Positions 51,921-63,583 of a stretch of DNA of 64,000 nt are shown piece after piece (position 1 is the stretch's first letter; every line of letters starts with the position of its first letter). The translations under genes were made by a program, and so were the position numbers. Source of the stretch: Saprospiraceae bacterium (GTDB taxonomy: Bacteria; Bacteroidota; Bacteroidia; Chitinophagales; Saprospiraceae); the NCBI GenBank assembly GCA_016718205.1, contig JADKEB010000015.1, positions 56,605 to 120,604 on the forward strand. The letters run 5' to 3'. The notes below the pieces were generated by a model. The model made no database searches and was not told where the DNA came from. It saw nothing but the letters and a program-made list of their open reading frames with translations.

Positions 51921-53018
51921 ATGAAAAATAAAATGAATCTTGCCGTCATAATAGGTGGTAAATCTCCGGAACATACCATATCACTGAGATCAGGACGTAG
52001 TGTAGTTCAGGCACTTGATTCTGACAAATATGACATCACTGTTATCGGCATCAACAAAGAAGGCATTTGGCATCTTCAGGATACCAACGATTTTTTACTT
52101 TATCCTGATGATAATGTAAAAATAACCTTAAAGCCTTCTGAAACAAAAGTATTTCTTGAATCCAATGGTAAAAAGACCATCCTGTACAACAGAAAAAATA
52201 ACCGAAAAATTAAGATTATTGATGTCGCCTTCCCTGTGATTCATGGTGCCTATGGCGAAGATGGAATTATTCAGGGTCTGTTCAGATCAGTCAATGTTCC
52301 ATTTGTAGGTGTCGACTTGATGGCGTCTTCTGTGGGCATGGATAAAGATATAGCTAAAAGGCTGTGGAGAGATGCCAATATCCCGATCGCTGCTTTTGAA
52401 GTCATAGATCTAAGCAATAAAAACAAGGTGCGGTATGAAGATATCATTAAAAAACTTGGTACTCCGGTTTTTGTCAAACCTGCCAATGCAGGTTCGTCTG
52501 TAGGCGTACACAAAGTCACCACAAAAGAAGAATTTAAGGCCGCTGTGAAAGATGGTTTCCTTTATGATAGAAAATTGCTGGTAGAAGAAGCTATCACCGG
52601 AATAGAAGTTGAATGCGCCGTGCTGGGCAATGAATTCCCTGAAGGCTCTGTCATAGGTGGTATCATGCCGACAGAACAGTTCTACTCCTATGATGCAAAA
52701 TATATCAGCAGCTCGGGTGCAAAACTGATGATTCCTGCTCCTATATCTCCTGAAGTAGCATCACTGATAAAAACAACAGCTATCAAAGCTTTCAGATGTT
52801 TAGGTGCTGAAGGCCTTTCAAGAGTAGATTTTTTTCTAAAACCCGACAATACCATCGTAATCAATGAAATCAATACTATGCCCGGTTTTACGAGTATTTC
52901 TATGTATCCTAAACTTTGGGAAGCTACGGGATTGCCCTATTCTAGTTTGCTCGATCGTTTGATAGATCTGGCGATAGACAGGTACAAAACAGTAAAAAAA
53001 CTTAAAACAAATTGGTAG
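51921..53018 (+). CDS. ddl: D-alanine--D-alanine ligase
   Basis: ATP-grasp enzyme of peptidoglycan synthesis joining two D-alanines. Motifs: IIGGKSPEHTISLRSGRSV, VIHGAYGEDGIIQG, FVKPANAGSSVGVHKV, EGLSRVDFFL, and INEINTMPGFTSISMYPKLW. The 365-residue length is of the DdlA type. Intact, divergent from the sigma-54 activator with a 200-bp AT-rich gap. Confidence 0.95.
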   Translation: MKNKMNLAVIIGGKSPEHTISLRSGRSVVQALDSDKYDITVIGINKEGIWHLQDTNDFLLYPDDNVKITLKPSETKVFLESNGKKTILYNRKNNRKIKIIDVAFPVIHGAYGEDGIIQGLFRSVNVPFVGVDLMASSVGMDKDIAKRLWRDANIPIAAFEVIDLSNKNKVRYEDIIKKLGTPVFVKPANAGSSVGVHKVTTKEEFKAAVKDGFLYDRKLLVEEAITGIEVECAVLGNEFPEGSVIGGIMPTEQFYSYDAKYISSSGAKLMIPAPISPEVASLIKTTAIKAFRCLGAEGLSRVDFFLKPDNTIVINEINTMPGFTSISMYPKLWEATGLPYSSLLDRLIDLAIDRYKTVKKLKTNW

Positions 53019-53083
53019 GTGCAGGTATTTATACTTAGGCTCTGTTAATAAATAAATGGTGCAGAATTGGCGAAGTTAATTTG

Positions 53084-53152
53084 TTCTTTTTCAAGGCGTA
53101 AATGAGGCGAATAGCTTTAGCTATTTAACGATTTTGCAACGCAGAAAAAGAG
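53084..53152. repeat. Palindromic intergenic hairpin, type C
   Basis: An imperfect long hairpin with arms around TTCTTTTTCAAGGCGT and AACGCAGAAAAAGAG, centred on the palindrome ATAGCtttaGCTAT (about 53111-53124). It shares the AAGGC ... AACGC layout of the other elements. The outer inverted repeats are not clear. The rest of 53019-53410 holds a short unassigned open segment (about 53230-53342) and no clear gene. Confidence 0.6.
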
Positions 53153-53410
53153 CAAAAGAACGAGACAAAATGTATCAGTTATTTTTTACCATAGTCTTAA
53201 AGTAAATTTTTCGCCATCTATTTCTTTTGACTTAAAAAAAATTATAGCTCGAATGCATACGAGCTGGTCTGACAGAATGCAGCAATTGATTTATAGAGCT
53301 ATGGCTGAGAGTTTGATTAATGAAAAAAGGCAGTTGAACTAAGTAATAAGAAGGTGAATGCACTACTTATTTCCGAAAGTCAGGTTAGAAGATAGTTTAT
53401 CAGTACTCAT

Positions 53411-53665
53411 TTAGCCCAAACTCCTGTCATCTTCAAGCTCGTTAAAATCAAAGAGCTCTTTGATATGTACGTCTAACGCGTCTGCAATCAATTTTGCATG
53501 TGCTACACTTGTATTAATTTTACCTAATTCGATTCTATTAATATTGCTTAATTCAACATCACATAGATTAGCAAGATGTTGCTGTGAATAACCTTTAGAA
53601 ATCCTGATAGTTCGGATTTTAAGGCCTAGGTACTTAATAAAGTTTGAATTGCGCATGTCTAACAC
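53411..53665 (-). CDS. XRE-family small transcriptional regulator
   Basis: An 84-residue protein with a helix-turn-helix (GLKIRTIRISKGYSQQHLANLCDVELSNINRIELGK) and an acidic tail (LFDFNELEDD). The start could be 53656 (MRNSNF). It resembles single-domain Cro/C1-type repressors. A perfect palindrome sits 31 bases upstream and may be its operator. Confidence 0.8.
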   Translation of the reverse strand: MLDMRNSNFIKYLGLKIRTIRISKGYSQQHLANLCDVELSNINRIELGKINTSVAHAKLIADALDVHIKELFDFNELEDDRSLG

Positions 53666-53696
53666 AGCGCAATGTTTTATTTTTCTGAAAATTTTT

Positions 53697-53716
53697 ATTA
53701 GGCTTTTAAGCCTAAT
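53697..53716. promoter_or_regulatory. Perfect 20-bp palindrome upstream of the XRE gene
   Basis: ATTAGGCTTTTAAGCCTAAT reads the same on both strands. It lies just before the XRE gene in its promoter region, as expected for an autoregulatory operator of a dimeric repressor. Confidence 0.6.
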
Positions 53717-53995
53717 ATTAAAAATATATTTACTTTTGTACTTCGAAGGTTATAAATTGCTTCGATTTGGGATATATAACAAAAGATATATGTACTGATT
53801 TAAAAAAGTTTTTACCTTTGTAGTCCTCCTCCATACGCACCCGTTTGTTGTAAAAATTGTCAGTGCCCTAATGCTGACGTAGTGAAATAAAAATTACATA
53901 CCTTATGTAAACCATGAGGCATGTATGATTATATGTACATTTACAGGAAAATTTTAAAATTAACATTGCTCTACGATATTCAACCAGAACGTAAA

Positions 53996-54562
53996 ATGAA
54001 AAAACAAAGTCAAATTTTTGTCACAGTAGTAGCTTTACTCATTTGTCATAATGTGATGGTATCTCAAAAACGCTGCTATACATATGATGCTGCAGGTTGC
54101 AGAGTTCTACGCGACCAAAGCTGCGATCCTGCTTGCAGCATTATTGTCTCCAATACCAATGATAGTGGTACCGGATCACTACGAAAAGCTATAGAATGTG
54201 CTCAGCATGGAGATACCATAAAGTTTGCATCCAATGTCATAGGGCAAACTATATCGTTGACCAGCGGACCTATACAAATAAATAAAAATATACATATCAT
54301 CCAGCAAAGCAGTTCGGAAGTATCGATAAGCAGTAATCTGCCAACATTGAGTATCAATAGTGGAAGTTGTGTCTTTCAGCATATTCAAATCTATGCAGGA
54401 TGTCAAATCAATTGCTATGGTACCGGGATTATAAATTATGGTGATATAATACTCAGAGATGTTACCATTATTCAGGATCCTGATCCAAATTGTGGAGCTG
54501 CTTCTGTATACAATCTAGGAGGAATGATCATCGAGGGTACAACAAAAATTATCAAACAATAA
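53996..54562 (+). CDS. Secreted beta-helix-like protein, probably truncated
   Basis: The start at 53996 gives a signal peptide (IFVTVVALLICHNVMVS). A short segment RCYTYDAAGCRV is followed by a right-handed beta-helix start (IVSNTNDSGTGSLRKAIECAQHGDTIKFASNVIGQTI). The frame ends at 54562, about 26 bases before a gliding-type C-terminal domain in another frame. The two could be halves of one gene. Confidence 0.55.
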   Translation: MKKQSQIFVTVVALLICHNVMVSQKRCYTYDAAGCRVLRDQSCDPACSIIVSNTNDSGTGSLRKAIECAQHGDTIKFASNVIGQTISLTSGPIQINKNIHIIQQSSSEVSISSNLPTLSINSGSCVFQHIQIYAGCQINCYGTGIINYGDIILRDVTIIQDPDPNCGAASVYNLGGMIIEGTTKIIKQ

Positions 54563-54582
54563 AAGATTTAAAAAATTATGAA

Positions 54583-55030
54583 AGTACATTCCAAATATCA
54601 TCACTGCTAATGGAGATAGTATCAATGATGTATTTTATCCTATGTGCAATGTTAAAAATAACAGAAAATTTTTCATTTCAAATTTTATCATTTACAATGA
54701 AAGAGATTCTGCCATTTTTGTGCTCCATGCATTAGATCCGGAAACAGCAGATCAAAGAGGCTTCAGGGGTCTAGCCAATAAGACACCTTATAGACCTGAG
54801 CCGGCACTTACTTACAAGTACACGGGTAAGTTTAAGTATTCGTTCACTTTGGGTTTTTTACATGAAAATAATAAAGAAGAAAATATTGAAGTGGAGGGCT
54901 ATGGATGCGTGATCAGATACAAAATGCAGGTGTGTTGAAAAATAAAGCCGGATGTTATTTTCCTGTTCAGGGATTGAACGGCGAATTCAATAAAGACATT
55001 CCTAACAAAGAGGAAAAATGTATTAAATAA
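54583..55030 (+). pseudogene. Gliding motility-type C-terminal domain fragment
   Basis: In a frame without a start, KYIPNIITANGDSINDVFYPMCN begins a type-B T9SS domain (IPN ... NGDxxND is diagnostic). It continues with NFIIYNERDSAIF to about 54930, where one frame change leads to GVLKNKAGCYFPVQGLNGEF and a stop at 55030. It ends 51 bases before the RHS gene. Confidence 0.65.
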
Positions 55031-55081
55031 AGCTTGGTGCTGTAATTTTAATATTTATGAAAAAATTTTAATTCTAAGAAG

Positions 55082-58000
55082 ATGATGCTTATTACGAATA
55101 GAATATTTTACAGCTTTGTATTTTTAGTTTTGCAATTGCTGGTTGTGCGGGGTCAAACGGTTCAGTATCAGTCTATGTATACTGACCAGAATATAGATCA
55201 GGCCAGTATTGATGTCAACCTTGCTGTTGGCTCTAGTGAAGGTAAATCTTCGGTAATCAATGGAATTTCAACCTACGAAATACCTTTGGTTTTGCCTTTG
55301 GGCACGGGGGGAATTACCCCAAAACTGTCCATCAACTATGCCAGCGGAGGTGGCTCAAGCCAATTTGGGCGAGGATGGGGTCTTGCCGGACTTTCAGCGA
55401 TATCGAGATCGGGACAATCATTTTACCATGATTTTCAGGTAACCGCATTAGATTTCACAACCAATGACAGATTTGTCATGGATGGCAATAGAATGATGAC
55501 CATCAGTGGTCCATATGGAGCAACAGGCAACATCTATGCATTTGAAGCAGAAAATTATTCAAGAATAACGTCATATGGAGGCGTAGCGGGTGATCCCGAT
55601 TATTTCATCATGGAAACAAAAGATGGGGTGAAGTATGAGTATGGCACAGGCATAAATGGCAAAGTGCTGCATACCTCAGGTAAAACGATGGAATGGTACT
55701 TGTCAAAAATGACCTATCCTGATGGCAATTACATTGTCTACAATTACAAGCAAACGCACGTGTTACCCGGGGTAATTAGTCCTTTAACGGAACAAGCCAT
55801 TGATGAAATTTTGTATACCGGCAATGCGAATGCAGGTATAAGCCCTTTTGAACAAGTGAAATTTTATTACGGATTAAGGTCTGACTTTAATGTAGGGTAC
55901 ATCAATGGACAGAGATTTAACAAGGGTTTGTTAACACTTGCAATAGAAATAAAGACACAGTCACAAGATGTAAGGTTGTACAATTTATTTTACGGCTTAA
56001 ATAATGCTAATTCCTATCTGAGCGAAATCAAAGAGCAATCCAATGGCGAGACCTTAAACTCGACAAAAATCAAGTATGGAATTGTGAGCAACAATATACA
56101 ATATGAGCCTTTAAATGTTCATATGAATGATGATTACTTCCCCAGCAATATGAATGGTGATGGGGTGACTGACTTGCTTTATGCCAGAAGAAACCCATTC
56201 GCTTCCGGTTATCATGATTATTTCCATGGACAATCAAATCAGGCAGTGTTTGTCAATTTGCCTCAAACATCCAGTGTAGAGGGTGTCATTGACTGTAATG
56301 GAGATCAGATAGATGATGTAGGGGTATTGGTGAGATATGATAGAGTTGAGATAATTGAGGATGTGATTCCGTATGAAATCCCTTATCAATTGTATGATTT
56401 TAAAGTCTATCATAATAGTAACCCAGCTGGTAATCTCCATTACGGAGATGAATATACACTACCTCCTATTACTGATACAATATTGAAAATAAACTACTAC
56501 ATCAAACATATCACACCCGGTGATTATAATGGAGACGGACTTGGAGATTACTTATTTATCAACGGCACTGCAGCGTATATAAGTTATGGTCAAAGATCAA
56601 CTACACAACCATTGGCAAATTGGGTCGCTGTACAGGTCAATACAGGTAGTTTTACACCCTTATCGAATTGGGGAGGAGATATCGAAAAAATGTTTGTAAT
56701 TGAGTACAATGGTGATGGAAAATCAGACATATTGCTAATCAATGGGGCATGGAGCGCTGTTTTCAGTTTTACAACGACCAGTGTGCTCGACATTGTGTTT
56801 TTTAACAATACAGGATTGTTTGATCAAGCGCATTTATTGTATCATGGTGACTTCAATGGAGATGGCTTGTCTGATTTTTTGAGAAGGATAGGACCACACA
56901 ATTCTCCTGACTGGGCTATCCTGACCAATACAGGAGGAAATGGATTTGTAGTATATTCGCAAACAATAATTCCAAAACCAAGTATCCATCAGCCACAATT
57001 TGGAGTGTATTACGGTGATGTCATCAGTGTGGGAGATTTTAATGGGGATGGACGAAGTGACATCATGCTGACAGGAAATAATAGTCCGGGTACATATAAT
57101 ACAATGTATCTCAGTTCAGGAGGCTCTATGACCACTACGGTGCCATATCAAATAAATACAGGAATCGCATTCCAAAATGCATATACTGCCGGTGACTATG
57201 CAGGCAGGGATGGTAAAGCAAGGAATGTACTAAGATACTCAGGACCTCAGGGTCAGTGGGCCATAGGTCTCAATCCTGTATCAAAAGAGCACTTGGTACA
57301 AAAAATAAAGAATGGCGAACTCTATACCACCATTTTTGACTACAAATTGATGAATGAAAAAATAGACTTAGCCGATGATTTTTATGTCAGAGGTCACATA
57401 TCAGATGCATCATATTATGTGTCAAATATCCAGATTCCTGCATGGTTGGTCAAGGATTTTAAAGTTCAAAATGGATCAGGTGCTCCCGGCAACTATTCAG
57501 ACATCAATATGAAGGTACAAACTTTCAAATATGAAAATGCCAAGATACACAGGACAGGAAAAGGAATGATAGGCTTTAGTAAGATATGCAATGAGGATAA
57601 GTGGTCAAATCTAAGGACGCTTAACTACAGCAGCCCTGAGGGTACCATAGGTATCATGATACCCGATAGTGTGGTGACAGAATTTGTAACCGGTGCCGAC
57701 TATACCAAGTCTGTTACCCAAAATCAACTCATCTCGGCAGGGAGCGGTAGGTATCTGTTGCGAGGCACAAAGATGACCATGTTCAACTACTACGAAAACA
57801 GGAGGAGTACCCAGGATATTTATAGCTACGATGCGTGGTCCAACCCCACAGATGTATATAGCAGAACCTATATCAACTCACCACAACAAGTGATAGAATC
57901 CCAGAGGGTGGTGAGTACTTATGGAGCATATGGATCATCCATACCGGACAAACCTATCTCCATCTCCTCAACAGTAGCCAGGGCAGGTACTGCCAACTAT

Positions 58001-61000
58001 ACATCCAATGCCACTATATCTTACAATAGCCTGGGACAGGTGGAGGAAAAGAAAGAATTTTTGGGGCAGCCAAAGGAAGTGACTACTGCATATACATACT
58101 GGCCTCATGGTGGTGTGAAAATGGAGACAAAGACATCCACAGGACTGCCCATCAAAGTGAACCGTATCACGTATGATGTTCTGGGTAGGTACGTGACAGA
58201 AAGGCGCAATACGGACAATGAAGTCATCTATACAGCAAGCTATCAGGATGTCATAAGCGGTAAGCCTACTTCAGTGACAGATGCTACAGGGCAGACAAGT
58301 ACATTTGAGTATGATGTCTGGGGCAGGTTGAAAAAATCCACTTCAGCCACAGGCATAGTCTCCAATATCGCATATAACTGGGAGAGCCAACATGGCGTAA
58401 AGAGCGAAACCCACAGTGCTCCCGAAAGAGCAATGCAAAAAATATACTTGGACAATCTGGGACGAAAAAAAAGAACTGAAACAGAGGGATTCAACGGTGA
58501 TCTGATATATCAGGACTACGTCTATGACTATATAGGAAATCTGTTTCAGACTACCGCACCATATAAATCAAGTGAACCTATCCTGTCCAACTACAGTACT
58601 TATGAGACTGGCTATACCAACCAGAGAATAAGCAGCACCACGACCGATGTGGCAGCCTTTGGGACTACACAGTTTGACTATGCCTATCAAAACGGGAATG
58701 AAACGATAAGTGTTACAGCACCGGATGGAAAAATCACCTCTTCTAAAATAGACCCGGCAGGTAAAACACTCCAAACTACAGACAGCAAAGGAAGCCTGCT
58801 GGATTTTGCATACTATAGTCATGGAGGCCTCAAAAGTGTAAAACAAGGATCTACCACATTGCTGACTATAGAGTATGATCAGTATAATAGAAAAAGGAAG
58901 CAAACAGATATGAGCGCGGGTGTGACTCAGTATGACCATGATGCATATGGGAGACTGGTCACTGAGACAAATGCCAAAGGACAAACTACAACAATTCTAT
59001 ATGACAAATATGATAGAACAACTACCATCACAAGACCAGAAGGTACAACAACATATGAATACTGGCCAGCAGGCATACAAGGTAAGGCATATAAACTAAA
59101 AAAGGTGACCGGCCATGCCGGCGATGTGCATGAACATGATTATGACAGCTACGGAAGGATCACCACTCAAACCATCTCTATAGACGGGCAAAACTATGCG
59201 ACCACATATACCTATGATGGTCAGGACAGAATTCAGAGCAAAACATATCCTTCAGGCCATACATTACACTATGAGTATGACAACCGGAGCTACCTGCGAC
59301 GTATATACTCCGGCAGTACCACCTATGCGACCATCGATGAAGTCAACGGGAGAGGCCAGATCACAAAATATACTCTCGGTAATGGAAAACAGAGTATCAA
59401 TGAGTTCTTTCACGGTATACCGACAAAATGCTATACTACTGACCAGGTTTTTTCATACAGCATGCGGTGGGACTACAAGAGCGGAAATCTCCAGGCCAGG
59501 TGGGACCAACGAGGCAACCGTGATACCATGGAGTATGATGTGCTGGACAGGCTGGTGGGATGGATGACAACATCATCCGGAGGTAGTACCAGAAGAGATA
59601 CCATCACCTACGCTGACAATGGAAATATACTCAAAAAAACAGATGTGGGTACCTATACGTATGACCCATCAAAGATCTACGCAGCCAGAGAAGTCACCAA
59701 TCCATCAGGAGTCATCCGTGACCCGCAACAGTACATCAGTTACAATAGTTTTCTGCAGCCTGATACCATCCGGGAAGGTGCCTATACCTTAGTGTACACA
59801 TATGGGTACGATGGTCAAAGGATCAAATCCGTCCTGACCAGCAACGGGACAGTAAAAGAAACAAAATACTACTTGGGGGATTATGAAAAAATCATCACAC
59901 CCCAGAGTAACACTATGGTCCAATATGTATCGCTGGATGGAAAGATGGTAGCCATCATAGAGAGCAGCGGATCCAATCATACACCGCACTATGTGTATAG
60001 CGATCATTTGGGCTCCATCCTCATGGTGACCGATGCGGCCGGAAATATGGAAGCTGAGCAAAATTTTGATCCATGGGGTCGCCGCCGGGCTGCGCAGACA
60101 TGGTTGTATATAGACGAAAACCTACCCCTCCAGCTTCCTGTATGGCTATACAGGGGCTACACAGGTCATGAGCATATGCCGCAGTTCAGACTGATCAATA
60201 TGAATGGACGGCTATATGATCCAGAGCTGGCTCGTATGCTCAGCCCGGACAATGTCCTCCAGAGTGCAGGCTATACCCAAAACTACAACAGATACAGCTA
60301 TGCGCTCAACAATCCTCTGAGGTATATAGATCCGGATGGCAATGAACCTATATCATTGACAACGATTATCATCATCTCTACCATCACATCAGTAGTATCC
60401 AACGGCATCAGCAATGTGTCCGATCAAAACCATTTTTCCAGGGTGCGCTCAAAGCTGCAGTGTGGGGTGCCGTATCAGGAGCAGTAACTTTTGGTATCGG
60501 AGAAGTTGCAAAAACGATAGGAAGTGTGTACCTTCGTTTTGTATTTCAGGCATACGCTCATGGGTTTTACAATGGTATCGCCAGTGAGCTGCAGGGAGGC
60601 AAGTTTGTCCATGGGTTTGCGGCGGGTGCTATCGGTTCTGCTGCAGCCACGTTTGCTGGTGATGTGCTCAAAGCCGGGCCTGTGGGACAGATCCTGGCAG
60701 GAGGAGTGAGCGGCGGACTGGCTGCAGAGATCAGCGGTGGTGACTTCATCAAAGGGTTTACGACCGGGATTATTGTTTCGGCTTTTAATCATGCGGCGCA
60801 TGAGGCTGCTGAAGGTGGAGGAGGAGACCCACCGAGTAAGATGGCTCAGATTGCAGCGGAAGCAGAAGCAATGCGATCACGATGGGATAATATAAGAGAT
60901 GACGGTTTGTTAGCATTAGACACTGGAAATAATGGTATAGGAGGTTTAAGTATGGGGATGAGTCAAGCTGGAGGGTCTATAAGATTGACAAATGGAGTCT

Positions 61001-61383
61001 ACAATGGAAGTAGATTTAGTTTGCGACATTATGCTTCGGGCTGGAGTGGTGGCAGTGTTGCCAAAATTAAAACATATAAGTTAAGCGTATATGGCAGTAC
61101 ATTAGGAAGATATTCTACAATTGGAACAATGGGGCTTGGAGTATATAATATGTTTTCAGGATTTCAAATGGATGGAGGAATGGGTTATAATTTTCAGTTA
61201 GCAACTACACAAACAATTGGAGGCTGGGCAGGTGCGTTTGCTTTAGGAAAAGCCGGGGCATATTTGGGGTCATATTTTGGTCCATGGGGTACTTTAGGTG
61301 GTGGAATTTTAGGAGGAGTTGTTGGTGGGTTTGGCGGCACATCTATAAGCACTGATATGTTCAATCATTTTAGAAAAAAATAA
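55082..61383 (+). CDS. Giant SpvB / FG-GAP / RHS polymorphic toxin, one frameshift before the tip
   Basis: The signal-like start (FVFLVLQLLVVRGQ) leads to an SpvB-type domain (TYEIPLVLPLGTGGITPKLSINY, about residues 60-330). FG-GAP/VCBS repeats follow (DYNGDGLGDY, DFNGDGRSDI, to about 690), then many RHS YD-repeats. The RHS core (SDHLGSILMVTDAAG ... RLYDPELARMLSPDN ... RYSYALNNPLRYIDPDG) ends near residue 1750. One missing T near 60435 shifts the frame; the tip continues from about 60440 as GALKAAVWGAVSGAVTFGIGEVAK. The tip ends in a glycine-rich hydrophobic region (FGPWGTLGGGILGGVVGGFGG). The tip activity is not known; the composition would suit membrane insertion. Confidence 0.88.
60405..60804 (+). 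repeat. RHS tip-linker repeat, copy 1
   Basis: About 400 bp from GGCATCAGCAATGTGTCC to HAAH codons, encoding the junction between RHS core and toxin tip. It recurs at 62848-63245 with about 95% identity plus small indels. Confidence 0.9.
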
Positions 61384-61560
61384 TATTACCTAAAAATCTA
61401 TAATGACTTTCCTATTACAGCCCAAAATCACTGCAAAATCAGTCACTTCGTTCACTTTTGACTTCGCACCATAGCGATGCTATGATTTGTCGTCAAAAAT
61501 GCTGATTTTATTGTGCTTTTGACCTTCATTACGGAACTCATTATAGATATTTAGGTATTA
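61381..61560. repeat. Palindromic intergenic element, type D
   Basis: The outer inverted repeat is TACCTAAAAATCTATAATGA on the left and TCATTATAGATATTTAGGTA on the right, 19 of 20 matching. Inner arms AAAATCAG...TTTTGAC flank the central palindrome CATAGCgatGCTATG (about 61472). It begins at the stop codon of the RHS gene. Confidence 0.82.
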
Positions 61561-61585
61561 GTTAAAATTAATAAACAAATTAGGT

Positions 61586-62130
61586 ATGGAAAATAAAATT
61601 AATACCAATATTATTTTAGTTGATGATTATAGTATAAATGATTTAACAGGCTATATAAAATCTTGGATGGCTGAATACAAAGAAAGCTTGGACAAAAAGT
61701 TTGAAATAAAAATTTATGAGATTAATGTAAAAGGTTTGCTCTCGTTGTTTCACAAAATATTTCAAGTCCATTTTTCTACTATCTTATCAATTATCTAACT
61801 TGTCCAAATGGCGACATTCTAAATTATAAAGTTACAGGATATCATAACGGTACTGAAAAAAATGTGCTTAATAAGGTTTACCACCAAGTTTATATCTCTC
61901 ATGAAGATACTGAAGGTGATAATGTTTTTTGTATCACAGCAAATAATGAAAATTATAAGATTAGTTTTCAAGGCTATGTTCAACCTTTAGAATGGGGCGA
62001 GAAATTCATTTCAATCAGTGAATTAGACTGGAATCGATCAGATCCTAAAAAAGTAATAAATTATGAGCAAAAAGACTTCAAACTTCAAAGCAATTGCATA
62101 GCTGATGAAAATAAAATTTTCAAAAGATGA
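61586..62130 (+). pseudogene. Candidate immunity protein, one frameshift
   Basis: From ATG 61586 the frame reads MENKINTNIILVDDYSINDLTGYIKSWM. After one frame change near 61740 it continues NYLTCPNGDILNYKVTGYHNGTEKN, then NKVYHQVYISHEDTEGDNVFCITANNENYKISFQGYV, to a stop at 62130. No family is recognised. The first gene after a polymorphic toxin tip is usually its immunity gene, which is the only basis for the call. Confidence 0.5.
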
Positions 62131-62509
62131 AATATTATTTTGGGTATATTATTATCATGCTCCATTTTTTTCAATGGTCTTACTTGTGTCTGGAGTAAAT
62201 ATTAAATTTATAAACAATTTTTTTTTTATGGATTAGTATATTTTATTCACATTTTGGGCTTGTGCTGATTATAAAGTGTTTAGTAAATTGAAGATGGTCA
62301 ATAAAAGTTTATTTATTAGTGTATTTATTTTTTTGGTAAATATCTATATCTTAAGAAAATTTCAAAATTCAAACCTTGATTATCCGATATTTTTAGGACA
62401 TGGACCGTTAATATTTATAATAGGGCAAATAATAATTAGAAATATATATCTAAAGTTAGTAAAAAAGGAACCTAGAGTTGTTGATGATGATGTACATTTT
62501 CAGAAATGA
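62127..62509 (+). pseudogene. Small membrane protein, frameshifted; second candidate immunity gene
   Basis: An ATG at 62127 overlaps the previous stop. MKYYFGYIIIMLHFF is a membrane helix; further helices follow in other frames (FFFYGLVYFIHILGLCLII; SLFISVFIFLVNIYILRKF; LIFIIGQIIIRNIYL). At least two frame changes. A membrane immunity protein would suit a membrane-acting tip; this is inference. Confidence 0.45.
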
Positions 62510-62847
62510 TTTACACTATAATTTTAATGCTTGTTTTTCTTTTAGGGCCAACTTCAACAAGCAAATTTATCATTAATTTTATTCACAGTATATTGTAAAA
62601 TTACCAAAACAATCATTTTTTTGGCAGAAAAGAATTAAATATATTATCAAAGTCCTGGGAACATTTTATCGATAGGCGTTGAATATAAAATTGGTTCAAC
62701 TTATGGGGTAACCATGGTGCAGCAGCAGCAGGTTTGTGCGTAGATGTTGGATGGTATACTGCCTGTTGATAACCCCCGTTCGGCGTAGGCTGCACCGATG
62801 CCTGTCAAGCTTTGCTTGATCGTAGTATTGCCGTGGCTGTGCCATGA
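62510..62847 (+). other. Degenerate toxin-tip debris
   Basis: No intact frame. Fragments such as LSIGVEYKIGSTYG and a GC-richer stretch (62700-62847) unlike the AT-rich surroundings suggest remains of an older RHS tip just before the displaced repeat copy. Confidence 0.4.
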
Positions 62848-63245
62848 ACATCAGCAATGTGTCCGATCAAAAACCATTTTTACAGGGTGCGCCAAAGCTG
62901 CAGTGTGGGGTGCCGTATCAGGAGCAGTAACTTTTGGTATCGGAGAAGTTGCAAAAACGATAGGAAGTGTGTACCTTCGTTTTTATTTCAGGCATACGCT
63001 CATGGGTTTTACAATGGTATCGCCAGTGAGCCTGCGGGAGGGCGCAAGTTTGTCCATGGGTTTGCGGGCGGTGCTATCGGTTCTGGCTGCAGCCACGTTT
63101 GCTGGTGATGCTACAAGCCGGGCCTGTGGGACAGATCCTGGCAGGAGGCGTGAGCGGCGGACTGGCTGCAGAGATCAGCGGAGGTGACTTCATCAAAGGA
63201 TTTACGACGGGGGTTATTGTATCTGCGTTTAATCATGCAGCGCAT
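62848..63245 (+). repeat. RHS tip-linker repeat, copy 2
   Basis: About 400 bp nearly identical to 60405-60804, in the same orientation and 2.4 kb downstream. It differs by several one-base indels that break the frame. Confidence 0.9.
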
Positions 63246-63583
63246 AATTCTTTTCAAAACAAGATCCCTTAAAAGCACATTTAAATGAAGCTGGTACACT
63301 TGATGAATGGCAGAAAATTTATTCGTAAAACGAACAAATTATTAATGAGTTAGAAGTATCGGAAAGGCAAATTCACAAACAGGTGGTCCGGCTAAAAGAT
63401 ATATTATTGACTCAAAACAGGTAATGTAATTGATATGCGGCATTTTTTAATAATAGGATCTAAGGGGTCTTTAATTGGAAATGGAGTAGAAGAGTTTCAA
63501 TATTTAAAAGGTTGTTCAAGTGGACGAGATCCACAAGATTATTATTCAAATTCATTAGGCTACAAATTTTTTAGGCATTATTA
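62848..63583 (+). pseudogene. Displaced second RHS toxin tip (orphan), frameshifted
   Basis: Starting at 62848 the tip-linker repeat of the RHS gene recurs with several indels (AVWGAVSGAVTFGIGEVAKTIGSVYLRF). After NHAAHN it diverges into a different end: LKAHLNEAGTLDEWQKIY, EQIINELEVSERQIHK, then GNVIDMRHFLIIGSKGSLIGNGVEEFQ and SGRDPQDYYSNSLGYKFF before a TAG at 63581-63583. The text is broken by stops and frame changes. The C-terminal motif resembles ends of other Bacteroidota RHS tips, but no activity can be named. Confidence 0.7.

Noticed and set aside
60804..61383. Nuclease or deaminase assignment for the RHS tip
   Set aside because: No catalytic motif is visible; naming an activity would be a guess.
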